A stretch of DNA of 64,000 nucleotides, taken from the NCBI RefSeq assembly GCF_009827635.1, contig NZ_WTYW01000001.1:142001-206000 (forward strand). Direction: 5' to 3'. The stretch comes from Parapontixanthobacter aurantiacus. GTDB lineage: Bacteria; Pseudomonadota; Alphaproteobacteria; Sphingomonadales; Sphingomonadaceae. How positions within the stretch are numbered: position 1 is the stretch's first letter; every line of letters starts with the position of its first letter. The notes below the pieces were generated by a model. The model was given only the letters and a program-made list of their open reading frames with translations, was not told the origin of the DNA and ran no database searches. The translations under genes and the position numbers were made by a program. Positions 1 to 9,444 of this stretch are shown here, in pieces.

Positions 1-2
1 TT

Positions 3-2066
3 ACGCGCATGGCGATCGGCGAGGGGCTGACCGGCACGATCGCCGAAAAGAGCGAGATGCTGAACCTCGCGGAGGCGCGCTCGCATCCCGACTTTCTTTA
101 TCGCCCGGAAACGGGGGAGGAGAAATTCCATTCCTTCGCCGGCGTGCCGATCGTCTATCGCGAGCGCGTTGTGGGGGTGCTTTGCGTCCAGCACGTCGAA
201 CCGCGCCGCTACGAGGATGTCGAGATCGAGGCGTTGCAGACCACGGCCATGGTCCTGTCCGAGCTGATCGCCCATAACGAGCTTATCGACGAGGAGGAGG
301 CGCTTGCTCTCGGTCGCTATGGCACCGAGCCGGAGCTCGTGTCCGGGCTTACCCTCGTCAAAGGACTCGCCTTCGGCAACGCGGTCTTCCACCAGCCACG
401 CGTCGAAATCGGACAGGTCGTCGCAGAGGATACGGAGGCCGAGCGCCAGCGCGTATACCGTGCGTTCGACCGGATGCGCGAACAGATCGATGCGATGACG
501 GTCCAGGTGGAGTTCGGCAAGGGCGGAGAGCATGAGGAAGTGCTCGAGACCTACAAGATGTTCGCCTATGACGAGGGTTGGTCGCGCCGCATCAACGAGG
601 CGATCGACAGCGGTCTCACGGCCGAAGCTGCGATCGAGCGGGTCCAGCAGCGAACGCGCATGAGGATGCGCGAAATCGACGACCCGTTGCTGGCCGACCG
701 GATGCACGACCTCGAGGACTTGTCGAACCGTCTGCTGCGGATCGTTTCCGGCCAGATCGGTACGGCGGCAACGCAAGGACTTCGCCGCGATTCCATCCTT
801 ATCTCGCGCAATCTCGGCCCGGCGGAACTGCTCGAATACGACCGCAGGCGGCTGAAGGGCGTTGTCCTCGAAGAAGGATCGCTGACGTCGCACGTGGTTA
901 TCGTCGCCCGCGCGATGGGCATTCCGGTGCTAGGGCGGGTCGGCGGCTTGCGGGGGCGCATCAGGGAAGGCGAGGAATTGCTGCTCGATGCCGATCAGGG
1001 CGTGGTCACGCTGCGTCCAGCGGCCCCCATGATTGACGCGTTCGCGGCACGCACCGCCAAGTCGCGTGAAAAACGCGCCGCTTACGCGGAATTGCGCGAC
1101 GTCGAGCCATTCACCCGGTGCGGCACTCGTATCGTCGTGATGATGAATGCGGGTCTGCGGGACGACATGTCGTCGCTGCAACTGACGGGGGCAGACGGCG
1201 TCGGCCTGTTCCGGACGGAATTCCAGTTCCTTGTTTCGGCCTCGCTGCCGCAACGCGAGCGCCAGACGCGGCTCTACCGCGACGTGCTCGACATCGCTGG
1301 GAGCAAGCCTGTCGTCTTCCGTACCCTCGACATCGGGGGCGACAAGATGGTCCCCTATCTCCGCTCGGATGGTGGCCCGAGAGAGGAAAATCCGGCTATG
1401 GGCTGGCGTGCGCTTCGCCTCGCCCTCGAACGCGAAGGCCTGCTGAAGGTGCAGGCGCGCGCATTGCTCGAAGCGGCGGCAGGCCGCGAGCTCAACGTGA
1501 TGTTCCCGATGGTCAGCGAGCCGTGGGAATTCGACGCCGCCAAGGACGTTTTCGAGGCCCAGCTCGCTTTTCTGAAGTCGCGCAAAAAGCAACTGCCGGA
1601 CGCGGTGCGCTACGGCGCGATGCTGGAAGTGCCGGCGCTAGCGGAAGTGCTCGATCAGCTCGCGCCGCGCCTTTCCTTCCTGTCGATCGGCACGAACGAT
1701 CTGACCCAGTTCCTGTTCGCCGCCGACCGCGCCGATCCGCGCCTTGCCGGGCGCTACGACTGGCTCAACGCTTCCATTCTTCGCTTCATCCAGCGGATTG
1801 TCGGTTCGCTCATAGGCTACGACGTTCGCCTCAGCGTATGCGGCGAGATGGGCGGGCGGCGGCTGGAGGCCCTCGCGCTGCTGGGTCTTGGCATCACGCG
1901 CCTGTCGATCACGCCAGCGGCGGTCGGGCCGATTAAGGAACTGATCCGGAAGGTCGATTTGAACGAATTGAAACCGGCAATGCAGGCCTGGCTGGCTTCG
2001 CCGCCCGAAAGCATGCGCGACGAACTGACGCGCTGGGCGAGCGAACGCGACATCGATATCGAGTAG
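3..2066 (+). CDS. ptsP: Phosphoenolpyruvate-protein phosphotransferase PtsP (EI-Ntr), 5' end cut by the window
   Basis: First enzyme of the nitrogen-type PTS: it takes phosphate from PEP and passes it to NPr. The reading frame is open to the left edge, so the first ATG at 9 is internal. Counting from that ATG, residues 1-95 are the end of a GAF domain, about 110-240 the NPr-binding and PEP-utiliser N-terminal part, about 260-335 the phosphohistidine domain with the motif GSLTSHVVIVARAMGIPV (His near 295), and about 360-660 the PEP-binding barrel with CGEMGG holding the catalytic Cys. GAF plus EI order is the PtsP signature and excludes ordinary PtsI. No ptsN or NPr gene lies nearby. Confidence 0.95.
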   Translation, partial: TRMAIGEGLTGTIAEKSEMLNLAEARSHPDFLYRPETGEEKFHSFAGVPIVYRERVVGVLCVQHVEPRRYEDVEIEALQTTAMVLSELIAHNELIDEEEALALGRYGTEPELVSGLTLVKGLAFGNAVFHQPRVEIGQVVAEDTEAERQRVYRAFDRMREQIDAMTVQVEFGKGGEHEEVLETYKMFAYDEGWSRRINEAIDSGLTAEAAIERVQQRTRMRMREIDDPLLADRMHDLEDLSNRLLRIVSGQIGTAATQGLRRDSILISRNLGPAELLEYDRRRLKGVVLEEGSLTSHVVIVARAMGIPVLGRVGGLRGRIREGEELLLDADQGVVTLRPAAPMIDAFAARTAKSREKRAAYAELRDVEPFTRCGTRIVVMMNAGLRDDMSSLQLTGADGVGLFRTEFQFLVSASLPQRERQTRLYRDVLDIAGSKPVVFRTLDIGGDKMVPYLRSDGGPREENPAMGWRALRLALEREGLLKVQARALLEAAAGRELNVMFPMVSEPWEFDAAKDVFEAQLAFLKSRKKQLPDAVRYGAMLEVPALAEVLDQLAPRLSFLSIGTNDLTQFLFAADRADPRLAGRYDWLNASILRFIQRIVGSLIGYDVRLSVCGEMGGRRLEALALLGLGITRLSITPAAVGPIKELIRKVDLNELKPAMQAWLASPPESMRDELTRWASERDIDIE

Positions 2067-2203
2067 GTTCGCGCAGCATCTTGCGCAACCATGCAGGAAA
2101 TGGCGGAAATCCGCCTCGTTTCTTGTTGGCTTCGCTTGACAGGAAGGGCGTCGAGGCTGTTTGTTGCGAGAAGCGATAAATCGCGGGCGCGCAGGATAAC
2201 GAA

Positions 2204-3061
2204 ATGATCGACGAGACGGACGAAACCCAGGACCACGACGGTTTCATGGACGAAGGCGAAGGTGCCGGATATGGCGGCGTCGGCGCGACGCTGGCCGATG
2301 CGCGGCGCGAAGCTGGTCTCGATCTGGCGCAGGTCTCTGCCGAAACGCGAATACCGGAACGACATCTGAGCGCGATCGAGCGCGGTGATTTTGGGGCGCT
2401 GCCCGCTCGTACATACGCAGTGGGTTTTTCGCGCACCTACGCCAAGATGCTCGGCCTCGACGATCGCGAGATTGCCGATCGCGTTCGTGCCGAAATGGGC
2501 GTTTCCGAGGCCGATCATGCCGACCGTCCTGCAAAGTTTGAACCCGGCGATCCGGCTCGTGTGCCATCGCGTGGTCTCGCCTGGTTCGGCATAGTCGCTG
2601 CAATAGTCCTGCTGGCCGGAATTTACGCGTTCTACAGTGCCTACTTTTCGCCAGGCATGGGGCCTGCGCCGCTCGAGGAAGAGCAGGCTCCGATCGCCGC
2701 AGCGCAGACGCAACAGGCGGCAGCCCCGGCGAATGCGATCGATCCGGCAGGTGAGGTCGTCTTCACGGCGCTTGAGGATGGTATCTGGGCGCGTTTTTAC
2801 GATGGAGAGGGCGAGCGGCTCTACGAGGCGCAGATGTCGCGCAACGAGACATTCGTTGTCCCGGCCGATGCCGAAAATCCGCAGATATGGACCGGGCGGC
2901 CCGATGCTTTTGCTATCACGATCGACGGGAAGAGCGTGGCGAAACTCGCCGAGGACGATTTCGTCATGCGCGACCAGCCGATTTCGGCAGAGGCGTTGCT
3001 CGCACGGCAAGAAACCACGCAAACGCCAGCGGCGCCGGTTGCTACAGACGGTGCAACCTGA
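2204..3061 (+). CDS. RodZ-like helix-turn-helix membrane protein
   Basis: 285 residues. Residues about 27-90 form a Cro/RodZ-type helix-turn-helix (GATLADARREAGLDLAQV, then RHLSAIERGDF). One membrane helix follows near 128-148 (LAWFGIVAAIVLLAGIYAF), then an Ala/Gln/Pro linker and a C-terminal domain of the RodZ DUF4115 type (FTALEDGIWARFYD to about 260). This is the RodZ layout: cytoplasmic HTH, single membrane span, periplasmic domain. In model bacteria RodZ links MreB to the envelope. It lies between ptsP and the CpoB-like gene on the same strand. The acidic first 25 residues are variable and the start is the only upstream ATG. The domain call is strong; a cell-shape role is inferred from the family. 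Confidence 0.85.
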   Translation: MIDETDETQDHDGFMDEGEGAGYGGVGATLADARREAGLDLAQVSAETRIPERHLSAIERGDFGALPARTYAVGFSRTYAKMLGLDDREIADRVRAEMGVSEADHADRPAKFEPGDPARVPSRGLAWFGIVAAIVLLAGIYAFYSAYFSPGMGPAPLEEEQAPIAAAQTQQAAAPANAIDPAGEVVFTALEDGIWARFYDGEGERLYEAQMSRNETFVVPADAENPQIWTGRPDAFAITIDGKSVAKLAEDDFVMRDQPISAEALLARQETTQTPAAPVATDGAT

Positions 3062-3171
3062 GGAGCTTGGGTTTCGCAAACGGTTATCGCACATTCAGCG
3101 ATGCCGAATTATAGGACGAGGCTGACGCCCTCACACCATATTTGCGAGGGGACAATGATCGGACGGAGTAG

Positions 3172-4098
3172 ATGAGGATGGGTTTAGGACAGGTCTTGAG
3201 GGCGACGCGCCTGATTGCGGGAAGCGCGGTGGCGGGGGCGTTGCTGGCGACTTCCGCACCGGCGATGGCGCAAACCGACGATGCCCGGTTGCGCAAGATC
3301 GAACAGGAAATCCGCGCCCTTCAACGCCGCGTATTTCCGGGCGGCGACGGACGCTTTTTCGAACCGGAGATTGCTCCCGGGCAGCCTGCGCCTGCCGAGC
3401 AGAACATCGCCCGACCCTCGACCAGCGCGTTGACGGACGTCCTTGCAAGGCTCGATGCGCTCGAACGTCAGTTGCAGCGTCTGACCGCCCAAACCGAGAC
3501 CAACGACAATGTGCTGCGGCAATTGACGGACCGCGTCGAGATGCTCGAGGAAGCGAATGCTCCGCCGCCGGCTCCGGCCCTGCCGCGGGAAGGAGCGATC
3601 GACACCGGGATGGCTCCGGGCAGCGGTAACGGCGCACCGGCACAGGTGCAGGGACCTTCGCCCGAACGGATCGCGGCGGTTCAGGCGATCGTCAAACCCT
3701 CGACCGGCGATGCGGGCGATGACGAATATGTGTACGGCTATCGCCTGTGGGAGGCGGGTTTCTTTCCCGAAGCGCAGCAGCAACTGACGAAATTCGTTCA
3801 AGCCCACCCCAATCACAGCCGCGCGACATTTGGGCGCAATCTTCTCGGCCGGGCCTATCTCGATGACAACAAACCGCGCGAAGCAGCGTCCTGGTTCGTG
3901 GAGAACTACAACGAAAACAAGCAGGCAGCCCGCGCAGCCGACAGCCTTTTGTATCTGGCCGAAGCCATGATCGCGATCGATGATACCGAGCGCGCGTGCA
4001 TTGCTTTGGCGGAGTTCAGCGAGACCTATCCGGCGCTCGCGGTCGGCCGGCTGTCTGACCAGTATCGGGCATCGCGCGCGAAGGTGCGTTGCAATTGA
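3172..4098 (+). CDS. CpoB/YbgF-like periplasmic tetratricopeptide protein
   Basis: 308 residues with a signal peptide ending near APAMAQ (about residue 34). A coiled-coil follows (DARLRKIEQEIRALQRR and a second heptad-rich stretch around 85-125), then a TPR domain (about 185-308) beginning DEYVYGYRLWEAGFFPEAQ. Signal peptide, coiled-coil and C-terminal TPR is the CpoB/YbgF architecture; in model systems this protein works with Tol-Pal and cell-wall synthesis at division. Here it lies apart from tol-pal, between the RodZ-like gene and tilS. An ATG two codons downstream (3178) is an equally possible start. Confidence 0.8.
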   Translation: MRMGLGQVLRATRLIAGSAVAGALLATSAPAMAQTDDARLRKIEQEIRALQRRVFPGGDGRFFEPEIAPGQPAPAEQNIARPSTSALTDVLARLDALERQLQRLTAQTETNDNVLRQLTDRVEMLEEANAPPPAPALPREGAIDTGMAPGSGNGAPAQVQGPSPERIAAVQAIVKPSTGDAGDDEYVYGYRLWEAGFFPEAQQQLTKFVQAHPNHSRATFGRNLLGRAYLDDNKPREAASWFVENYNENKQAARAADSLLYLAEAMIAIDDTERACIALAEFSETYPALAVGRLSDQYRASRAKVRCN

Positions 4099-5068
4099 CA
4101 AGGCGATCGATCCGGCGCTGACGCGGCGCTTTGCCGCCGATCTCGACGCTCTCTGGCACGAGCGTTCGGACTGCGACACGCTGGGCGTTGCGGTTTCGGG
4201 CGGGCCCGATTCTCTGGCGCTCATGCTGCTGGCGAACGAGGTGCTTCGCGGAAAGATCGAAGTCGCTAGCGTCGATCATGGCTTGCGCGCGGAAAGTGCT
4301 GATGAAGTTCGGTTCGTTGCCGAAATCTGCGAGAAGCTCGGCATCGGGCATAGCAGTCTCACGATTGAGGTAGCGCCTGGCAACCTTCAGGCAGAGGCAC
4401 GCAGGGCCCGCTATGATGCCCTCTCGCACTGGGTCATCAGCAAGGGGCTGGCTGCGCTCGCCACTGCCCATCATGCCGACGATCAGGTTGAAACGCTGGT
4501 CATGCGCCTCAATCGCGGAAGCGGGCTCGGTGGCCTCGCCGGCATCAGACCTCGCACCGTTGTTCCAGGAAGCGGCGTGACCCTTATGAGACCACTTCTG
4601 GGCTGGCGAAAAGCCGAGCTGGAGGCGCTGGTCCGTGCATCTGGGCTGAAACCGGTACGCGATCCATCGAACGAGGATGACAGCTTCGACCGTGTCGAAG
4701 TGCGCAAGGCTTTGGCAGATGCTGACTGGATCGATGCTGAAGCATGGTCTCGCTCAGCTGCGCATCTGGCCGAAGCTCTGCAATTCGTCGAAGATCAAGC
4801 TAAAGAAGATTTTGCCGCCAACGTATTGGAGCGGGGAGAAGCACTTGCCTATGTGCCGCGCGCTCCGAGCCTCGTCGTTACCGAAACGGTCGTGGCGATC
4901 ATGGCAAATCTTGGCGCGTCCATCACGAGACGCGAAGCAGCCATGATGGCGGCACGGCTTGGTCGCGGCGAAAACGCGTCAATGGCCGGTATCTTGGTGA
5001 CGGCCGAGAGAAGCGCGAACGACGCCACCTGGCTTTTCCGACCAGAACCGCCGCGCCGTACCGGCTAA
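3980..5068 (+). CDS. tilS: tRNA(Ile)-lysidine synthase TilS
   Basis: Makes lysidine at C34 of the CAU tRNA-Ile using ATP and lysine, so that it reads AUA. The PP-loop motif SGGPDSLALMLL lies near residues 69-80 of the longest frame, followed by VDHGLRAES and the AHHADDQVETLVMRL stretch typical of TilS. The C-terminal part is short, as in other alphaproteobacteria. The first in-frame ATG at 3980 overlaps the preceding TPR gene by 119 nt, and the family-like sequence begins only around residue 40. No ATG or GTG lies near the true beginning; an ATT at 4094 preceded by AAGG at 4081 is a possible unusual start. Product sure, start unsure. Confidence 0.88.
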   Translation: MIPSARALLWRSSARPIRRSRSAGCLTSIGHRARRCVAIDKAIDPALTRRFAADLDALWHERSDCDTLGVAVSGGPDSLALMLLANEVLRGKIEVASVDHGLRAESADEVRFVAEICEKLGIGHSSLTIEVAPGNLQAEARRARYDALSHWVISKGLAALATAHHADDQVETLVMRLNRGSGLGGLAGIRPRTVVPGSGVTLMRPLLGWRKAELEALVRASGLKPVRDPSNEDDSFDRVEVRKALADADWIDAEAWSRSAAHLAEALQFVEDQAKEDFAANVLERGEALAYVPRAPSLVVTETVVAIMANLGASITRREAAMMAARLGRGENASMAGILVTAERSANDATWLFRPEPPRRTG

Positions 5069-5075
5069 TAACAGA

Positions 5076-7850
5076 CTAACCGTGAGCGCCGAACTCGTTC
5101 GCGATGGCGGCACTGATCCTGAGGATGAGGGCATAGGACTGTTCGATCGGATCGATATATTCTGCCCGGATCGCCGCGTAACTGTCGGTCTCGCTATCGG
5201 GATACTGGCTACCCTCGTTCAGATCGAAGTCGTCCATCTGCGGGAAATGCGTCGGAAACGCACGCCGCAACTGCGCGAGCGCGTCGTCGACACGTAAGGT
5301 GAAGACCATTTCCATGACGTCGTGCCGGCTGATGTCGTTGGCCCTGCTGAAACGTGGGATGGACGCGATCTTGATGAACATATGTTGCATCAAGGCAAGC
5401 CTTAGGGATTGTAAGACGCCAATCCTGCGCCGAACGGTCTCCCTGTCGTCGAGCGGCGCTTCGTCCGGAATGAGGGCGAGCAGGCGATGCAGTTTCAGGG
5501 CATCGACCCGAAGCTGCGATGCAAGCCGCCGGAAGGTGCCGTTGCGATCGTCGGAAATGAGGTATTCGGCCAGCGTCTCGCACGCATCGGACAAATGCTC
5601 CTCGGTTCCGCGATAGGGTCGGCTTGCCCAGAAGGCCGAATTGAACAGTTCGCCATAGGCTGCGACGGTCTTGATGCTTGCAAGTGCGTTGGATGCCCGG
5701 ACGAGGCGGACGATCTGGCGACCGCGCGGGCTCTCGTTGATGAGAGCCGAGATGTCCTCGTAATTGTCGTCGGCCGCGCTGCCGACCCCGGCAATCACGT
5801 TCACCGGGTAGCCGAGCTGTTGCAGAATGGCGTTGTGAGGTATGGCCCGTATCTGGCGCAGGCTCATCTCACGCTCTGCGGCGAGGTCCGATTGCCGCCG
5901 CGACTTGCGGCTGCCCGTTTCATTCAGCAATCCCAGCCCGAAGGAAGTGATCGCGCGCGAATAAGTACGGCTTTTCAGGTAAGCTCGCTGGTGACTGCGA
6001 ATGGCCCTGTAGAAATCGAGGCTTAGATCGGTTCGTTCGTAAAACGGATCCTCTTGCTTCTTTTGCGGCTCTGCCGGGCGAAGATGAACGATCTTCGATA
6101 ACGTCGCCAAGGCAAGTTCCGGGGTCTCGAAGAACAGATAGCCGTCGCCGCCCTGAAAGCTGACTTCCGGTTCGAGCGTTATGCCAGCCTTGGCAAATCG
6201 TCCGCGCGCCCAGGGGGAGAGCGGCCATTCCAGTCGATCAGTGAAGCCGTTGGGATGCGCTCCGCGTCCCATGCTCTCGCCATGCGTGTTGAAGATGAGG
6301 GCGGCTACGTCCGTCAGGTCATTTCGCCGCATCGCCTGAGCAAGGCGTCCTTGCAGGCGTTCGATGGCAAGGCTTGCCGCGATCTGCCCGACGAACCGGC
6401 CCGCATCGGAGAAACCTGTCTGGATCGCCACCCGTCCGCGTCGCCGGGCGTAGTCCTGATAGGGGCGTTCCGAAAGCAGCGCATCGAGGAAGCGTCCGCC
6501 GTGTTCCAAAGCCTCTTCGGTTTCGAAAAGAGGGGACACGTCGATCTTGTCCGCAATGCCGAACAGCTTTCCGAAATAAAGTGCAGCGAGAACCGTCGCA
6601 GGCTGCTCGCATTCCGCGATCAACATGCGGATGGGCGTGTCGGCATCAATGTGCGACAGGATCTGCGCCATCGCGAGGAACTGGCGGATTGCGGTGCTGC
6701 TTTCGATGGCGAGCGCACCGAAATTGGTATCGAGAGGTTCGACGGTTTCGACCATCTCGCGAAGAGTCGAGATCGCTCCGCGGCTCGCGAGATCAAGATG
6801 ACCGCTATCGGGCACGCGCCGGCGAATGGCATTGTGCAACTGGCTGGAATTGACCCGGAAATGGATGTGACCCATGCCGAGGCCGTCGCTCTGCATGGCG
6901 AGCGCAAGCGTGCGCAGGGCGATGGCCTTTTCGCCGGTCGATCGCGTCGCATCCTCGTCCAGTTCCGCTATGATCTTTTCAAGCGAAACGAGTTTGTCGG
7001 GGTCGTCCAGAGTCAGCCGGTTTGCGGCAGCGGACAGGGCCGCCGCGTCGCTCAAATCCTCGGCAAAATCCTTGGCGCGCGCCTCCGTGTATCGCTGCGC
7101 CTTACGCAAATTCTCCAAGAGCCGGTTATTCGGATCGATTGCTTCGAGATCGGAAGCATAGCGCGCAAGACGCTGCGCCTTTTCCTTGAGGCGGAAGCCG
7201 ATCGAATCGAACCAGCGGATGTCGGTCCGACCGTCCATGTCGTAGCCGACCCAAGTGGCGAAGACGAACGGGCGCGGCGCGAAGTCATGCCAGTCGTCCG
7301 GCCAGCGCCCTCTGCCATCCTTCAGCAAAGTTGATACGATCCGGTCGCGCGCGTCCTGGGCGTTGGCGATAGCGCGCATCGCCCGGTCATGTTCGTAGGC
7401 CAGCGTAACGGCGGGTCGGTCGGCGGGCGGCAGGCAAATATCTTCTCCGATGTCGCCGGTCCTGCTTGCCGCTTCAGTGAGAGAATCGCTTTGTTCCGGC
7501 GTCAGCAGGAAGGTCGGGTGGGCGGTGAACACGGCGTGCAGTTGCGGCTTTGCCCAAAGCTCGTTCGCCTCATCGACAGTCGCGTCGTTCTCGATCAGAT
7601 CGTCGAGCACCACGCCTTCCGGTTCGACCAGGCTGCGCAAGCGCATCGCCCGGTCGCGCAGCGTTCGACATTCCAGGTCGCTGACGATCTGGCCGAAAGC
7701 CGCGAGATCCATGCTCTTGTTCTCTAACGCGCGCGACAGGTCGAGCGAAAGTTGGAAGACTGGATTGAAGAGCGGCGTCTCGCGTGTCAGTTCGTGCAAT
7801 TGCCGCAGGCGCTCATTGCATTCCTCGACCGAGGCGAAAGTCCGTGTCAT
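5076..7850 (-). CDS. ppc: Phosphoenolpyruvate carboxylase family protein with altered active-site motifs
   Basis: 924 residues, the usual PEPC length and fold markers: TAHPT near 109-113, ATWVGYDMDG, PLFET, RAIP, and a C-terminus resembling the family's end. Canonical PEPC carboxylates PEP to oxaloacetate. Several catalytic segments differ. The Glu after TAHPT is Phe, GGDRDGN is GYDMDGR, the SDSxKD loop reads SDAGRF, HGRGGxxGRGG is shortened to HGESMGRGAHP, and the FxWTQxR stretch after RAIP is absent. The start was moved from the longest frame to the ATG at 7850, which gives a 4-nt ATGA overlap with eda; the longer frame would run through eda. It is last in the zwf-edd-glk-eda operon. Family sure; ordinary PEPC activity uncertain. 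Confidence 0.75.
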   Translation of the reverse strand: MTRTFASVEECNERLRQLHELTRETPLFNPVFQLSLDLSRALENKSMDLAAFGQIVSDLECRTLRDRAMRLRSLVEPEGVVLDDLIENDATVDEANELWAKPQLHAVFTAHPTFLLTPEQSDSLTEAASRTGDIGEDICLPPADRPAVTLAYEHDRAMRAIANAQDARDRIVSTLLKDGRGRWPDDWHDFAPRPFVFATWVGYDMDGRTDIRWFDSIGFRLKEKAQRLARYASDLEAIDPNNRLLENLRKAQRYTEARAKDFAEDLSDAAALSAAANRLTLDDPDKLVSLEKIIAELDEDATRSTGEKAIALRTLALAMQSDGLGMGHIHFRVNSSQLHNAIRRRVPDSGHLDLASRGAISTLREMVETVEPLDTNFGALAIESSTAIRQFLAMAQILSHIDADTPIRMLIAECEQPATVLAALYFGKLFGIADKIDVSPLFETEEALEHGGRFLDALLSERPYQDYARRRGRVAIQTGFSDAGRFVGQIAASLAIERLQGRLAQAMRRNDLTDVAALIFNTHGESMGRGAHPNGFTDRLEWPLSPWARGRFAKAGITLEPEVSFQGGDGYLFFETPELALATLSKIVHLRPAEPQKKQEDPFYERTDLSLDFYRAIRSHQRAYLKSRTYSRAITSFGLGLLNETGSRKSRRQSDLAAEREMSLRQIRAIPHNAILQQLGYPVNVIAGVGSAADDNYEDISALINESPRGRQIVRLVRASNALASIKTVAAYGELFNSAFWASRPYRGTEEHLSDACETLAEYLISDDRNGTFRRLASQLRVDALKLHRLLALIPDEAPLDDRETVRRRIGVLQSLRLALMQHMFIKIASIPRFSRANDISRHDVMEMVFTLRVDDALAQLRRAFPTHFPQMDDFDLNEGSQYPDSETDSYAAIRAEYIDPIEQSYALILRISAAIANEFGAHG

Positions 7851-8458
7851 GGCCGAAGCGTCCGTGCTTCCCGGGCGATCCGCTCCACGGTTGCCTCGTC
7901 CGGTGCGCCCTTGGGTGCGACCCAGCTTCCCCCGACGCACAGGACAGGATCGAAGGCGAGCCATTCCGCCGCACTCTCCGGTCCGATACCGCCTGTAGGG
8001 CAGAACCGGCATTGTCCGAACGGCGCCGCCAGTGCCTTCAATGCTGGCAATCCCCCCGCAGCGACGGCAGGAAAGAACTTGAACCGGTCGAGGCCGAGAT
8101 CGAGGCCGCGCATGATGTCTCCTGCATTGGCGATGCCGGGCAGAAACGGCACTTCTGCACGAATGGCTGCTTTGCCGAGCGCCTCGGTGAGACCCGGCGA
8201 GACGATGAATCCGCTGCCTGCCTCGAGGGCGTCGGAAAGCTCGCGCTGATTGGTCACCGTACCTGCACCCACGATGGCCCCTTCAACCTGGCGCATCTCG
8301 CGGATCGCCTCCAGCGCTGCCGGAGTTCGCAGCGTCACTTCCAGCACGTTGAGGCCGCCAGCGACGAGCGCGCGCGCCAAAGGTTGGGCATGAGCGACGT
8401 CATCGATGACGATGACGGGAATTACCGGTGCCTTGCGCATGATTTCGTCGATGGTCAT
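7847..8458 (-). CDS. eda: KDPG aldolase (2-keto-3-deoxy-6-phosphogluconate aldolase)
   Basis: Last step of the Entner-Doudoroff pathway: cleaves KDPG to pyruvate and glyceraldehyde 3-phosphate. 203 residues, normal length. The Schiff-base lysine lies in DRFKFFPA (Lys near 127), with the GAGTV motif near 64-68, the EVTLRT strand with the catalytic Glu near 40, and CPTGGI near the C-terminus. It sits between glk (5-nt gap) and the PEPC-like gene (4-nt overlap), so it is translated as part of the Entner-Doudoroff operon. Confidence 0.96.
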   Translation of the reverse strand: MTIDEIMRKAPVIPVIVIDDVAHAQPLARALVAGGLNVLEVTLRTPAALEAIREMRQVEGAIVGAGTVTNQRELSDALEAGSGFIVSPGLTEALGKAAIRAEVPFLPGIANAGDIMRGLDLGLDRFKFFPAVAAGGLPALKALAAPFGQCRFCPTGGIGPESAAEWLAFDPVLCVGGSWVAPKGAPDEATVERIAREARTLRP

Positions 8459-8463
8459 GTCGT

Positions 8464-9444
8464 TCAGCCTTCGTGCTGGCGTTGAAATGCGGCAGCCGCT
8501 CCGAAAAGGCCCGGCTGCGGGTGCGTGATGAGTTTAACCGGGATGCTCGCCATCAGGCTTTCGAAACGACCTTTCGCACGAAAGCGCTCTGCGAACCCCG
8601 ATCCGACCAGTGTCTCCCGGATGCGGTAACCGAGCCCGCCCGCGATCACGACACCGCCGAAGCCGCCCTGAGCGAGGGCAAGGTCGCCCGCCACGCTGCC
8701 GAGCGAGAGGCAAAACCGATCGACGGCTGCCGCGGCGAGACTGTCTTCGCCACTCGTTCCACTGGTCCATAGATCGACGTCGTCCCGTTCGGTGACGGCC
8801 TTCTTCTCCATGGCGGCCAGCGTCTGGTAGATATCGACGATGGCCGGCCCTGACACGACCCGTTCCACCGAGACCCGGTTGTGCCGCTTGCGCAGGCGCG
8901 CGAGAATGGCGTCCTCGATCTGATCGAGGGGGGCAAAGTCGACATGGCCGCCCTCTGTCGCCTGAACCTGATAATGGTCCGCATCGCGATAGAGATGCGC
9001 CACGCCGAGGCCTGTTCCGGGGCCGATCACGCTGATGCGCCCTTCTTCAGGCAGCGGGCCTTCCGGTCCGGTCAGGTGAAGGAACTGGTCGTCCGGCGCG
9101 CGGGCGACGGCATGGGCGACTGCCTCGAAATCGTTGACGATGGTGAAGCGTTCGACGCCCAGCTTCGATGTGACGAGGGCGGGGCGGATCACCCACGGAT
9201 TGTTGGTAAAGCGAATAACATCCCCGCCGACCGGCCCGGCGATCGCCATCGAAACCGCTTTGGGGAGGGTTCCGCCCTTTCGATCCTGAAACTCCTCCCA
9301 GGCCGTCTGGAAGCTCGCATGGTCTTCCGTATGGAGGGTTTCGGGTTCTTCCAGCTGGATCGAACCGTCCTCGGACAGCCGGGCGATGGCGAACCGGGCG
9401 TGGGTTCCCCCTATGTCGACAGCGACGACTTCGCGCTGCGCCAT
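8464..9444 (-). CDS. glk: Glucokinase
   Basis: Phosphorylates free glucose with ATP, giving the substrate for Zwf. 326 residues. The N-terminal DIGGTHARFAI is the ROK/hexokinase phosphate loop; GPGTGLGVAHL and the HVDFAP stretch match bacterial Glk. The longest frame extends far upstream inside edd. The start at 9444 was chosen because it gives a TAATG junction with the edd stop, where the Glk fold begins ([13 protein letters not shown]). Third gene of zwf-edd-glk-eda-ppc. Confidence 0.94.
   Translation of the reverse strand: MAQREVVAVDIGGTHARFAIARLSEDGSIQLEEPETLHTEDHASFQTAWEEFQDRKGGTLPKAVSMAIAGPVGGDVIRFTNNPWVIRPALVTSKLGVERFTIVNDFEAVAHAVARAPDDQFLHLTGPEGPLPEEGRISVIGPGTGLGVAHLYRDADHYQVQATEGGHVDFAPLDQIEDAILARLRKRHNRVSVERVVSGPAIVDIYQTLAAMEKKAVTERDDVDLWTSGTSGEDSLAAAAVDRFCLSLGSVAGDLALAQGGFGGVVIAGGLGYRIRETLVGSGFAERFRAKGRFESLMASIPVKLITHPQPGLFGAAAAFQRQHEG

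Noticed and set aside
7851-8012. N-terminal extension of the PEPC-like protein
   Set aside because: It is eda in another frame and shows no PEPC similarity.
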